The position numbers and the translations under genes are program-made. Below the pieces are notes generated by a model. That model was not told where the DNA came from and did no database searches. It saw nothing but the letters and a program-made list of their open reading frames with translations. Shown one piece after another: positions 36,137 to 45,971 of a stretch of DNA of 64,000 bases. Position 1 is the stretch's first letter; each line of letters starts with the position of its first letter. The stretch covers positions 22,001-86,000 of the forward strand of contig JAEMBT020000011.1 of assembly GCA_018873245.2 (NCBI GenBank). Direction: 5' to 3'. This DNA comes from Archegozetes longisetosus (taxonomy: Eukaryota > Arthropoda > Arachnida > Sarcoptiformes > Trhypochthoniidae).

Positions 36137-37774
36137 CAAACTTTTTAGAGTATTATTCAATGAAATAATATTTTCAATAATTCATATAAGCTAAAGTGTA
36201 AGTTAATATATAGATGGCAGCAATTAGATTTTTGTTGAATAAAATTTTGTTTAGATCTTCAGTCGTTCACTAGTTCTCTGAAGAAGAGATGTATATATAT
36301 ATATATATTTATTTTTTTTATTTTTTTCCCTAAAATTTTCAAGCTAAATATACCAAAAAATGAATATAAACATTAATATTAGGTGTATAAATCTTTATTT
36401 TTTAATATAAAAAACATATTTTATAATGTCTTCAACGGAAAAGTTTTGCATCGATAAGTTAGTAGCGGAGCGGGTATTGCTTAATTTAATATTTTTTTAG
36501 TTTTAAAACTATTACTGAAATAAATATATCAAGAGAATATATTTGAAAGAAGAGATATTTGGAAAAAAATTCAAACTTTTTAGAGTAGCGTAGCGGGTAT
36601 AAATTATATTATTCAATGAAATAATATTTTCAATAATTCATATAAGCTAAAGTGTAAGTTAATATATAGATGGCAGCAATTAGATTTTTGTTGAATAAAA
36701 TTTTGTTTAGATCTTCAGTCGTTCACTAGTTCTCTGAAGAAGAGATGTAAATATATCCGTTATTTTTTTTTTCCAAAAATTCAAATGACCTTGAGGTTTC
36801 GTAGAAAAAAATAACTTTAATTCGTTTTACTTTGTTTTGACTTGCAACAAAACAGAGAATCTCTTATATTGAAAGTTATCTTTCAGGAAATAAGGTCATA
36901 AATTCATTAGATTTCAAAGTGTTATATTGAAAGAACTATTATATCTAAAAGTTGACTTGTGTAGCGGAGCGGGTTTGTTGAATAAACAAGTAATTATGCT
37001 AAATTAACAGCTTTTTTGCTAGATTTAATAATACCCGCTCCGCTACTTCAAGAAAAATTTGATTGCTGCCATCTATCCCAATTGTTGATGTATAATTAAA
37101 TAGTAATTTTTACTTCAAAAAAATTTTGCCTAAACTATAGTTTTGAATGTTTAACTATTAACTATTATTAGTAGCGGAGCGGATCTATATAATGTTTAAA
37201 AAATATTATCATTGCAAAAAACTATGTAGTTAGCTGTTGTCTGTAATGTTGTATACTGGTGAAAAAGTAAATAATATATTAATATATACCCGCTACGCTA
37301 CTATTATAATTGATCAAACCCGCGGAGCTACTATAATTTTTAAAAATTTTCTTACTTTGTTGATAAATATATTTTGGAGAAAAAAGTAGCGGAGCGGGTT
37401 TATGCTAAATTAACAGCTAAAATTTCAATTTTTTTATTAATGAAATTCACAAATACCATTGGAAATAAACTTTAGAATAACTGAATATATCATTCAAAAT
37501 ATACCCGCTACCACTATTTGTAATAACTGATGTGCATGATTAAATGATATTTAAGTATTCGACATCTTTTATCTCATTAGTTTTTTTATATAATCACTCA
37601 CTAGTTTATATTCATTGTTGAACTGAGCCTGAGCTGAAAACCAATTCAATTTGAATCATTCATTTGTCAACATACTGTCAGTTGACTTATTTTAACATTT
37701 TCTATACTTTTATTGAAAAAATTTCTATTTTTTTCTACAGTTATTATGTGATTATTTTTCTCTTCTTATCTTTA

Positions 37775-38050
37775 TTTTAGATTTTTAAAACTGATAAGAA
37801 GTAAAAAGTAGTATAAATACAGGTGCATTTTGGCCGCCCGGGTTCTCTGAAGAAGAGATCTTCAGTCGTTCACTAGTTCTCTGAAGAAGAGATCTTCAGT
37901 CGTTCACTAGTTCTCTGAAGAAGAGATCTTCAGTCGTTCACTAGTTCTCTGAAGAAGAGATCTTCAGTCGTTCACTAGTTCTCTGAAGAAGAGATGTAAA
38001 TATATATATATTTTTATTTTTTTTATTGTTTTCCAAGTGACCTTGAAAAT
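37775..38050 (+). repeat. hr-like cassette 10 (four units)
   Basis: ACTGATAAGA, TATAAATA at 37812-37819, GGCCGCCCGGG, four full 34-bp units and a half unit (37839-37995), (TA)n, T-rich tract and TGACCTTGA (the reverse of TCAAGGTCA) at about 38037. Confidence 0.8.
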
Positions 38051-38338
38051 TTAAGAGAGAATAAGAGTAAAATCTAATAATTGCTAATATATATATTCAG
38101 CATATATATTTTTCAGCTCTAACTATATCACAATATTTATAATTAATAATATCGTCAATTTTATTAATTTGATGGAATTAAGTATTTTAGGAAAAAATAT
38201 TAATCTTTCGTTTAGATTCATATTGTCTTTCAAGATTAATAATTTTTCGAAATTGTATTGCATTTTTTCAAAACTAAAAACCCACATATACTTTTTGAAT
38301 TCATCAAGTATTTCATAATTTATTTTTCTGACATTATA

Positions 38339-38521
38339 TTAGTAGCGTATTATATTAGGTCCAAATATCTTTGCAATATAATCGCCAAAACAAATTCCGC
38401 TCTTTTTTAGAGAATCTATCTTGATTTTCCAAGGATATCTACAATTGATAAAACGATATGTAAAATCATAATTTTCATAATCCTCATAGAATCCATCTCT
38501 TAGAATTGTAAAATAATCCAA
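38339..38521 (-). CDS. Unknown small protein, possibly a gene remnant
   Basis: 60 codons (MDYFTILRDGFYEDYENYDF...). The stop lies at a partial 13-mer: CTAATATAAT is directly repeated on both sides of ACGCTA, as after a 16-bp insertion. Without it the frame would end a few codons later. Past this stop the same frame stays open for about 65 more codons (to about 38150), which may be chance or may show a longer gene broken by the repeat. Function unknown. Confidence 0.3.
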   Translation of the reverse strand: MDYFTILRDGFYEDYENYDFTYRFINCRYPWKIKIDSLKKSGICFGDYIAKIFGPNIIRY

Positions 38522-38833
38522 CGATATTGGAAATGACTTGGCTACTTTTAATTTTAAATAAATTAGATTTGATAATATTAGACGACAGATAAAACAAATG
38601 CAATATATATATATAAAGTGTTAATTATTGGTATAAAGACGATAGAAAAATGTTTTAATTTTTAAATAAATTAGATTTGATAATATTAGACGACAGATAA
38701 AACAAATGCAATATATATATATAAAGTGTTAATTATTGGTATAAAGACGATAGAAAAATGTTTTAATTTTTAAATAAATTAGATTTGATAATATTAGACG
38801 ACAGATAAAACAAATGCTATATATACATATAAA
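38522..38833. repeat. Three tandem copies of a roughly 105-bp upstream block
   Basis: The block from ATAAATTAGATTTGATAATATT to AAAGTGTTA occurs three times (from about 38556, 38663 and 38770). The third copy leads straight into the zinc-binding small protein. It looks like a multiplied promoter region. Confidence 0.6.
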
Positions 38834-39064
38834 GTGTTTAACAATAAAGCTTTCAAAATGTTAATTATTGGTATAAACTATCCAAAGTGTAGTCGATGTG
38901 ATAAGCTTATAGACGATAGAAAAAAACAAAATGTTTGCTATGTTATGGGAAATTTAGTTTATCATTCAACATGTATTAACGATGAAGAAAAATCTAATTA
39001 TATAAAGTTTTCTACCTTTACATTTGCTCATTCAGGGATTGTACGACTGAAACAAAATATGTAA
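38834..39064 (+). CDS. Small zinc-finger-like protein
   Basis: 76 aa; a second ATG at codon 9 is an equally good start. CSRCDKL...CYVMGNLVYHSTCI gives C-x2-C, C, H and C at LIM/RING-like spacing, so one zinc site is likely. The final codons and 3' flank are repeated at about 39210-39282. Function unknown. Confidence 0.45.
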   Translation: MFNNKAFKMLIIGINYPKCSRCDKLIDDRKKQNVCYVMGNLVYHSTCINDEEKSNYIKFSTFTFAHSGIVRLKQNM

Positions 39065-39622
39065 AAATGATTTCACTAATGTATTTTTCAAGGTAATAGA
39101 AAAATTAATAGTTGAAATATTTACAATACCCGCTCCGCTACACCAAAATTATTTACTAAACCCGCTTCCGCTACTTTTGCCGAATGTTATGGGAAAATTA
39201 TAGATGCCGAAAGTATATAAAGTTTTCTACCTTTACATTTGCTCATTCAGGGATTGTACGACTGAAACAAAATATGTAAAAATGATTTCACTAATGTTGA
39301 AATATTTACAATACAAATTTTAATTTGCCAAATTAACACCAAAATTATTTACTAAACCCGCTTCCGCTACTTTTGCCGAAACTTACTTTAGCCGAAACTT
39401 ACAGTAGAAATATTTACAAAACAAATTTTATTATTTTATTATTTACTAAACAGAAACTTTATATTAATTAGAAAAGAATAGTAGAAATATTTACAAAACA
39501 AATTTTATTATTTTATTATTTACAAAAACAGAAACTTTATATTAATTAGAAAAGAATTTCCTGTTTAAATTTATTCAAGTATATATAACCCTTAAAATTT
39601 AATGCTAAACTAGTTCATTACT
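39065..39622. repeat. Intergenic with gene 3'-end copy and short repeats
   Basis: 39210-39282 repeats the last codons of the zinc-finger-like gene. A roughly 60-bp block around GTAGAAATATTTACAAAACA occurs twice (39404-39470 and 39480-39556). 13-mers are at about 39126, 39157 and 39355. Confidence 0.55.
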
Positions 39623-40345
39623 ATGATCATTCAACGATTATCACTAATTTTTATTTGTATTACCTCGAGTTATTGTAATAAAGATATTTGCTTAAATATT
39701 TCATTTAATGCAAATATTTTTATTCGAGCATTCGATGACGATTTTATTGGAATTGATCAAAAGACTATAACAAATAATGGAAATTTTCTGAAAGATTGTT
39801 CGTTAAACCATTCTCGTTGGAAATTTGATTTCTCAAATATCTCAACAAAAATCATCAGTATTATTGAAACTAAATTTAGTATTAATTTGGACGGAACAAT
39901 CGAATTATATATTGATTACTTTGAGAAAAATACTTTAATTGGAAAAGTTTTACAGTTGGATGGCAAAGATATCATAGGACAAATACAGCCTGTTTACAGG
40001 TATCGCAAAGAACAATTCGACTATCTTCGATTCGAAACTAACAATACTGGATTTATTCAAATTGATATGATTAAACTAGACATTAGTCAATATATTTCCC
40101 CTAATTCACAATATTTGAATCAGGCTTCGTTTAAAGTATATTATAATTTTGAATTTATTTTAATACTTTTGCATTGTTTATATATTACTATTTTATTTAC
40201 AATTTCCATCTATTGTAATTTTTCAAAAATTAAACAACAGAAAAGGGATTCAGTCTTTCCACGAACTTTTATCGATTGTAGAGACACAAACTTATACAAT
40301 GTTGATCTTGGAAATGATTCAGTAACTAACGAAAATTTAAAATAA
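39623..40345 (+). CDS. Unknown secreted/type I membrane protein
   Basis: 240 aa. N-terminal signal peptide (MIIQRLSLIFICITSSYC), an ectodomain of about 160 residues with four Cys and several N-x-S/T sites, a membrane span (FILILLHCLYITILFTISIY) and a cytoplasmic tail of about 40 residues rich in Lys/Arg then Asp/Asn. It could be a receptor or a viral envelope protein; no family is recognised. The last roughly 65 bases with their flank recur at about 40398-40463. Confidence 0.6.
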   Translation: MIIQRLSLIFICITSSYCNKDICLNISFNANIFIRAFDDDFIGIDQKTITNNGNFLKDCSLNHSRWKFDFSNISTKIISIIETKFSINLDGTIELYIDYFEKNTLIGKVLQLDGKDIIGQIQPVYRYRKEQFDYLRFETNNTGFIQIDMIKLDISQYISPNSQYLNQASFKVYYNFEFILILLHCLYITILFTISIYCNFSKIKQQKRDSVFPRTFIDCRDTNLYNVDLGNDSVTNENLK

Positions 40346-40464
40346 TTTTTTCGATATTGTTGTATATTTTAATTATATTGAATTCTCAAAAATGTAGTCT
40401 TGGAAATGATTCAGTAACTAACGAAAATTTAAAATAATTTTTTCGATATTGTTGTATATTTTTA

Positions 40465-41112
40465 TTATTCAAATTTTTTAAATAAAGATACAGTGATAGT
40501 ATTTCTAGTTCCACCATCATATTTATTATAAAATATTCCTTTATTTCCATATATTGTATTATAACTACCCAAACTAATAGAATTTGTATAAATAGTTCCA
40601 TTTATATCAATAGAATTTCTCTCACCAAATTTCACAACTCCTGCTCTAATATATCCATAAATAAGTACATTGTTATATTCTCCAAAATCAATTTCATAAG
40701 CTTCGACTCCTTTATCAATAATAATTGTATTACGTGATCCTAAGGAAATTTTATTATAATTTGCCGTTACAACTTTAGTGTTACATCTTTCTCCAGCATA
40801 AAAATTGCTTTTTCCAATTAAATATGAGAAATCGGGAAGTGTAATATCTATATTTTTGATTGTTTCTTCATTTTCCCAATCAATTTTCGGCAATTTATTA
40901 ATTTGTTTATTTTCAGCATTGACATTTGATTGTATAACGTGGATACCTTTGCATCTGCAATCTACTTTATGATAAATGTACAAATTTTTAATTTTATTAT
41001 AAAGTTCAGAACGTAAATCTTCTCCTTTAAATATTTTAATAAAGAATTGAATTGAATCCAAGTCTAAGACTTCAATTTTTCCATTATTTTGCAAATAGTA
41101 ATTTTCAATCAT
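40465..41112 (-). CDS. Unknown protein with C-terminal G-x-x-N repeats
   Basis: 215 aa from ATG 41112; the frame is open back to about 41187, so the true start or an exon join may lie upstream. The N-terminal half is helical (DLDSIQFFIKIF). The C-terminal half has repeats about 20 residues apart: LGSRNTIIID, FGEYNNVLIYG, FGERNSIDING, LGSYNTIYGN and GGTRNTITVS. This looks like the turns of a right-handed beta-helix. Function unknown. Confidence 0.55.
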   Translation of the reverse strand: MIENYYLQNNGKIEVLDLDSIQFFIKIFKGEDLRSELYNKIKNLYIYHKVDCRCKGIHVIQSNVNAENKQINKLPKIDWENEETIKNIDITLPDFSYLIGKSNFYAGERCNTKVVTANYNKISLGSRNTIIIDKGVEAYEIDFGEYNNVLIYGYIRAGVVKFGERNSIDINGTIYTNSISLGSYNTIYGNKGIFYNKYDGGTRNTITVSLFKKFE

Positions 41113-41218
41113 TTTGAATAATTCCTCCACTCCATTAAATGTTTCTGGTATGTTATTTAGCTCAAGGCAAGTATTTGTCCCGTTATTGAGCGATTAGAAA
41201 AACGTTCTCATCATTTCC

Positions 41219-41605
41219 CTATTCACCAAATGATGTATATTCTTTATATTCTATTTGATCTCTATTATTAAAATCCAGTCCACCGAAAATTTCATTTGGC
41301 TTTTGCATTACTTCTTCAATACTTATTCTTGTGTATATTATTCCATTATTTTTATAATAAAGAGGCCAAGAAGCTAAATCATTTTTATTAAATTGTTCTA
41401 TTGTAAATGGGATGAAAAATTCATCTCCTTCTTCATTTGAATTTCTTTTTTTATAAAAATAAATTTGTTTACCATCCAAAACATTTTTTAATGAATTGAG
41501 AGACTTTGAAGATTTATCTTTAACATATTGTTCAATTATTTTTTCAATATTTACCTCTTCATTCGAAGTTTTCAATAGTTGCATAATTTTTTCAACTACT
41601 TCCAT
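41219..41605 (-). CDS. Unknown protein, possibly linked to the beta-repeat gene
   Basis: 128 aa, ATG 41605 to stop 41219. Charged, no membrane segment; contains PNEIFGGLDFNNRDQIEYKEY. It lies upstream of the beta-repeat gene on the same strand, about 30 bases from that frame's open limit, so the two could be exons or a frameshifted single gene. No family is recognised. Confidence 0.5.
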   Translation of the reverse strand: MEVVEKIMQLLKTSNEEVNIEKIIEQYVKDKSSKSLNSLKNVLDGKQIYFYKKRNSNEEGDEFFIPFTIEQFNKNDLASWPLYYKNNGIIYTRISIEEVMQKPNEIFGGLDFNNRDQIEYKEYTSFGE

Positions 41606-42064
41606 TATATTTAAAACTTGTAAGTATTATCCACTTTATTTATGACACTTTTCAACAACTAAATACATCACTGATGTAACATCAGTCTTTATAAGTCCGC
41701 TCCGCTACTATCTAGTGTCATTAGTTCCTTTATCTTGATTGGATTAGTTGTAATTGCTGCCATCTATTAGTAGCGGAGCGGGAAATATATTTTAAATAAA
41801 TAAAATATTTTTTGTCGTAAATATTGATTGAAAGGATAAGGAAAAAAATTTATTTAGCTCCGCTACTATCAAATTATCTAGTGTCATTAGTTCCTTTATC
41901 TTGATTGGATTAGTTGTAATTGCTGCCATCTATTAGTAGCGGAGCGGGAAATATATTTTAAATAAATAAAATATTTTTTGTCGTAAATATTGATTGAAAG
42001 GATAAGGAAAAAAATTTATTTAGCGGAGCGGGTTAAATAAATAAAATGAAAAATTTTACAATAA
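41606..42064. repeat. Direct duplication with 13-mers, upstream of SET gene
   Basis: A roughly 165-bp block (about 41700-41865 and 41873-42035) is present twice. Each copy contains TTGCTGCCATCTATTAGTAGCGGAGCGGG-type sequence (motif pair at 41750-41780 and 41918-41948). The copies end at a 13-mer, in one case inverted (41855, 42018). Confidence 0.6.
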
Positions 42065-42715
42065 ATGAAATATATAACTTATATAATAGTAGTGAAAAGA
42101 CAGATTCAATACAAAAGTACATTTTTAGAAATCCAGAAAAAAATAGTATATTCATGTAATTTAAAATGTATGCAATGTATTGGGATAAATAAAAATAATA
42201 AAAGATGTAGGAATAGAACATGTAAGTCATTACCAACTTGTTGGATTCATAATGAAATAGTATTTAAAGTTAAAGTTGGAAAAAGTTCTATAAGAAGTAA
42301 GTTTGGTGAACCAGGAGAAGGATTATATGCTTTTGATAAAAATAAATTGGCTAATGAAATTGTTTTTAAAAAAGGAGACTTGATTGTACCATATTTAGGG
42401 GAAGAAATAAGCAAGGAACAACTATTATCTAGATATGAGGATAATACTGCAGTATATAGTTTTGAATATAAAAAATATAAAAATGTTGACGCTGCTTGTT
42501 ATAGAGGATTAGGCGCAAAAATAAATGATGGTCAACCAATTACAAAGCGTATGCTTAATAGAATTTATGGTTATAATTTAAGAAAAGTAAATGCAAAATT
42601 TACTACCATATATGATAGAGATAATGATTTATATTATCCATATATAAGAGCAATAAAGAATATAAAAAATTTTGAAGAAATACTAGTTTCATATGGTACA
42701 AGTTATTGGAAATAA
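42065..42715 (+). CDS. SET-domain protein with N-terminal zinc knuckle
   Basis: 216 aa. Residues about 34-60 hold a CQCIGINKNNKRC...C...CWIH zinc-binding motif of the kind seen in large-virus proteins. The rest follows a compact SET lysine methyltransferase: GEPGEGLYAFDKNKL, GDLIVPYLGEEISKEQLLSRY, YKNVDAACYRGLGAKINDG (the NHS position), VNAKF, and ending EILVSYGTSYW. Such proteins methylate histones or other proteins, and free-standing small SET proteins are known in large DNA viruses. The 3' end is copied twice downstream. Confidence 0.75.
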   Translation: MKYITYIIVVKRQIQYKSTFLEIQKKIVYSCNLKCMQCIGINKNNKRCRNRTCKSLPTCWIHNEIVFKVKVGKSSIRSKFGEPGEGLYAFDKNKLANEIVFKKGDLIVPYLGEEISKEQLLSRYEDNTAVYSFEYKKYKNVDAACYRGLGAKINDGQPITKRMLNRIYGYNLRKVNAKFTTIYDRDNDLYYPYIRAIKNIKNFEEILVSYGTSYWK

Positions 42716-43005
42716 GTATATTTATTTCAATAATATTTAAAATTACATGAAAAATAAGTAAAAAGTAAGCGGGGTTATAATTACTACCATATATTATCCA
42801 TATATAAAAGCAATATTTAAAATTACATGAAAAATAAGTAAAAAGTAAGCGGGGTTATAATTACTACCATATATTATCCATATATAAGAGCAATAAAGAA
42901 TATAAAATAATATTTAAAATTACATGAAAAATAAGTAAAAAGTAATTTTATATTGAAGTAATCAAATGCAGTAATTAATAGTAGCATTGGAAGGATAAAA
43001 ATATT
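42716..43005. repeat. Repeated 3'-end copies of the SET gene
   Basis: Blocks carrying TACTACCATATATTATCCAT and TATAAGAGCAATAAAGAA, as in the last SET codons, recur at about 42781 and 42868, alternating with AAATTACATGAAAAATAAG. No gene is seen. Confidence 0.6.
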
Positions 43006-45844
43006 TTATATATAAAAAAATTCCATTTGTAGTTGAAAATCGATCATTAATCGATTCAATTGTTCTTGAAAATTGACAATTTCATCTTGTTTAGTTGTCG
43101 ATATTCTATTTCGCCTCATCAATTCATTAGTATAAATTTGTCCTCGAGTCGCCAATTCATCTGCCAATTGAACTGGAGTGGGAACTGATCTTGGAATAAG
43201 GCAATTAGGATAGCCATGGCAAAGAAACCAAGCAAATGTGATAATTTCTTGTTTAGACATTCCAAGTTCATTTAATAAAATATGATAACTTGTTGGATTT
43301 GTTGTACCCTAAAAATAAATAAAAAATATAAACCCGCTTCCGCTACTATTAAGTTTTCTTACAATTCTTCCTTCATGGCTTGCCATAAAAAAATGACCAT
43401 TTGGATGTACAATTCCAGAATCTACAAAAGTACCTGCCGGCACATTTCCTGACTTTATAGCATCTCGTTGATTGGCTGGAATAAATTTTGTTTTGTGTCT
43501 TTTTTGAACAATCACAAAAGTAATTTTTGGATTATAATTTGGAATACTATAACAAGCTTTTTTTAATTGGCATATTTCTTTTTCAAAGACAATATGAAAT
43601 TGTCCATCAGATACTCCGTCTCTAAATACTACAATATTTTCTGGAAATTGACGATAATTATTTAAAGCAAATTGTGTTATATGATGTTTAGCCATTTCGT
43701 CAAATTTTTCAACAATTTCTTCTCTTATTTTTTGTATTTTTATAGATGTTGAATATAATGAAAAATTGGCGTCTAAACTCCCAACTGAAGCAGCATGGGA
43801 ATAAGCTTGATGACCGGAACGAAAATCACCAGGATGCGTAACGTCCATTCCAATAACCATAGTACTTGATCTCAATGTTAATGTTAGGGAATTTGTTTGA
43901 ATTTTCTGATTTTGGCCTCCAATTTTTGAATTTATTTTTAAAATAATGTTTTGTAAATAGCCTTTTGGTATATCTATCATTGTCTTTTTTGTTTCTCTAT
44001 TTCGAGACGTTATACTATCTACGTTTATGCATTGCGTCATTATATGTTGAGATAATTCAAAAAATTTAATCTTATTATAAATCTCTTGACTATTATTCGG
44101 AATAATAAAAATAATAATTTGAAGTGTGTTGATTAAATTGTCGAGTGATTCCTTAATCCGTTTATATATATTTTCAATATCAATTGTAGCTGAATATGTT
44201 AATATACTAATTGGATCAAATATTTCCATACGCATTGTTGAGGCTTGGTTGCGAAGTTCTTGAATAAACTTGTTAACAAGATAAGGATTTATATGGCTTA
44301 GATTGATAACAATCCAATTAGTTAATTTTTTTCCATAATATAATTGATTGAAAGATCCAGATTTTATGGGAAAGTGAATTATTTTTCCAACAACTGCGAT
44401 TGGTTTATTATGCATTTCTACGCCAAAATCTTTAAAAATCTGTCGGCAATATTTAATTATTTCGTCGGCAGTGTTTTGAATTAATCGGAATCTTTCGTTA
44501 GGCCTTTGTTTACCAGATTGTTTCACCAAACCACTAGTTACTTCTTTTTTAATATCATTTTTAGATACTATACTGAAATTTGATGGAAAATATACCAATT
44601 CCGCAGGGATTAGTCGACTATTATTTCCTTGAAGTTGAATTAAAGGGATATTTCTATATATAATAGTGATGTTGTATACTATTTTAAAGTATTGAGTACA
44701 AGTCACAATCTTTTTTTTTCCTTCAAGAGTTACCTCAAATTGATGGTCATCTGGTAGCGTTAATGTCATTTTTTCAATCTTATGTTTACGTTTTTCATTA
44801 TTTATATGATTCGTATAAATCTGTGACCCCTTGAGAGAATTATTTAATTCAAAGACTAATTTTTCGTCAAATATAGTTCTATCTAAATCTTTTTTTCCCA
44901 AAATGTTTTGAATAAATTTGATTAACGTACCATCAGTTTTGTAGACTAGTGAAAGACTTCTATCCACAGTTGTTGTTATTCCAGATTCTGTATCTTTCAT
45001 TGACGAGTAGCTGCCATAAATGAGATAAAATGCATCTTTTATACGTTCAATAGTATTTTCATTAAATATTGAACTCCCAATCGGAATACCAAATTTTTGA
45101 AATTCATGTCTCATACAAATTTCGAGTACTTGTAAAGCTCTTGTTGGAAAAACTTTTGACTTTCCATTATAAAAGTTATAAATTTCACAAAGATCAATAG
45201 CGCTTTTTGTATTTTGAATCGAAACTTTATATTCTTCTCCTTCAAACTTGACTATTCTAGATATAATTATTATTATTTCGTTTTCTTTCTCCTTTGTAGA
45301 CTTAATAGATTTTTCGTCATCATCTGACTCAAATTCAAGTTTTTTTGTTGTATACAAGTTCTTTTCACCATCATATGCATATGTTATTAATGAAAATACA
45401 CTTGGCCACTCTTTAATCATTTGCTCAACAATTTTTGTTTGCTCGCGATGAGTTAGTTTTCTAAATTTTTTTTCCGTAGTTTTTCTACTCTCTTTATAAA
45501 CATTTTCTCTAATCTTTGTTTCAATATACATATGATATTGAAAATATGTCTCGTTGTTAATAATATCAACAAGAAAATGGTTAGTTATTAGTTCAATCTG
45601 CTTGAAAGAATTTTCGTCATTTTGTGGATTGAGTCTTTGAATATTATGCTCATAATATCCCTCTAAAAGTAGCGGAAGCGGATTAATAGTAGCGGAAGCA
45701 GGTATATATACTCTTGTTACCTCGACTATGATATTGACCCCTTCCTCGATTTCCTCTGCCTCTTCCACGACCACCTCTTCCGAAATCTCCTCCAGTCCTA
45801 TATCCTCCTACATGGATAGTATTTAAATTATCTCTTTGAGACAT
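43006..45844 (-). CDS. Argonaute with RGG-rich N-terminus
   Basis: Three exons, reading leftwards: 45844-45721, 45662-43363 and 43308-43006; introns 58 and 54 nt. 908 aa. The first exon supplies MSQRDNLNTIHVGGYRTGG, then a GRGGRGRGRGNRGRG run, as in Argonautes with arginine-methylated tails. Then a PAZ region, a MID (IIIFIIPNN, QCINVDS, QNIILKINSKIGGQN) and PIWI: D648 in GMDVTHPG, D723 in FRDGVSDGQF and H817 in TSYHILLNE. The last depends on intron 2 being removed: ASHEGRI joins GTTNPTSYH. The catalytic glutamate is less certain, but slicer activity looks possible. Both introns contain 13-mer repeats. It is 127 bases from the PIF-1 stop, same strand. Confidence 0.97.
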
Positions 45845-45971
45845 TTATTTTAATAAATTACCTCTTTGAGACATTTTTTAAAAGTTTATAATAAATATAA
45901 ATTTTATTCTATTTATATGTACAGTTTATCGTTTATATACAGAATGATAAAGATTAAATATTTATCTAAAG

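Larger units (their letters stand above)
34764..38159. repeat. Large repeat block, no gene
   Basis: 3.4 kb holding cassettes at 35136-35430 and 37775-38050, several copies of a roughly 200-bp block (35497-35695, 35719-35925, 36061-36260, 36424-36720, and an inverted one at 35926-36060), part-units at 36262 and 36716, and at least nine 13-mers between 35036 and 37501. A 74-codon ORF at 34803 and a 77-codon ORF at 35836-36069 lie in this material and are not called. Confidence 0.7.
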
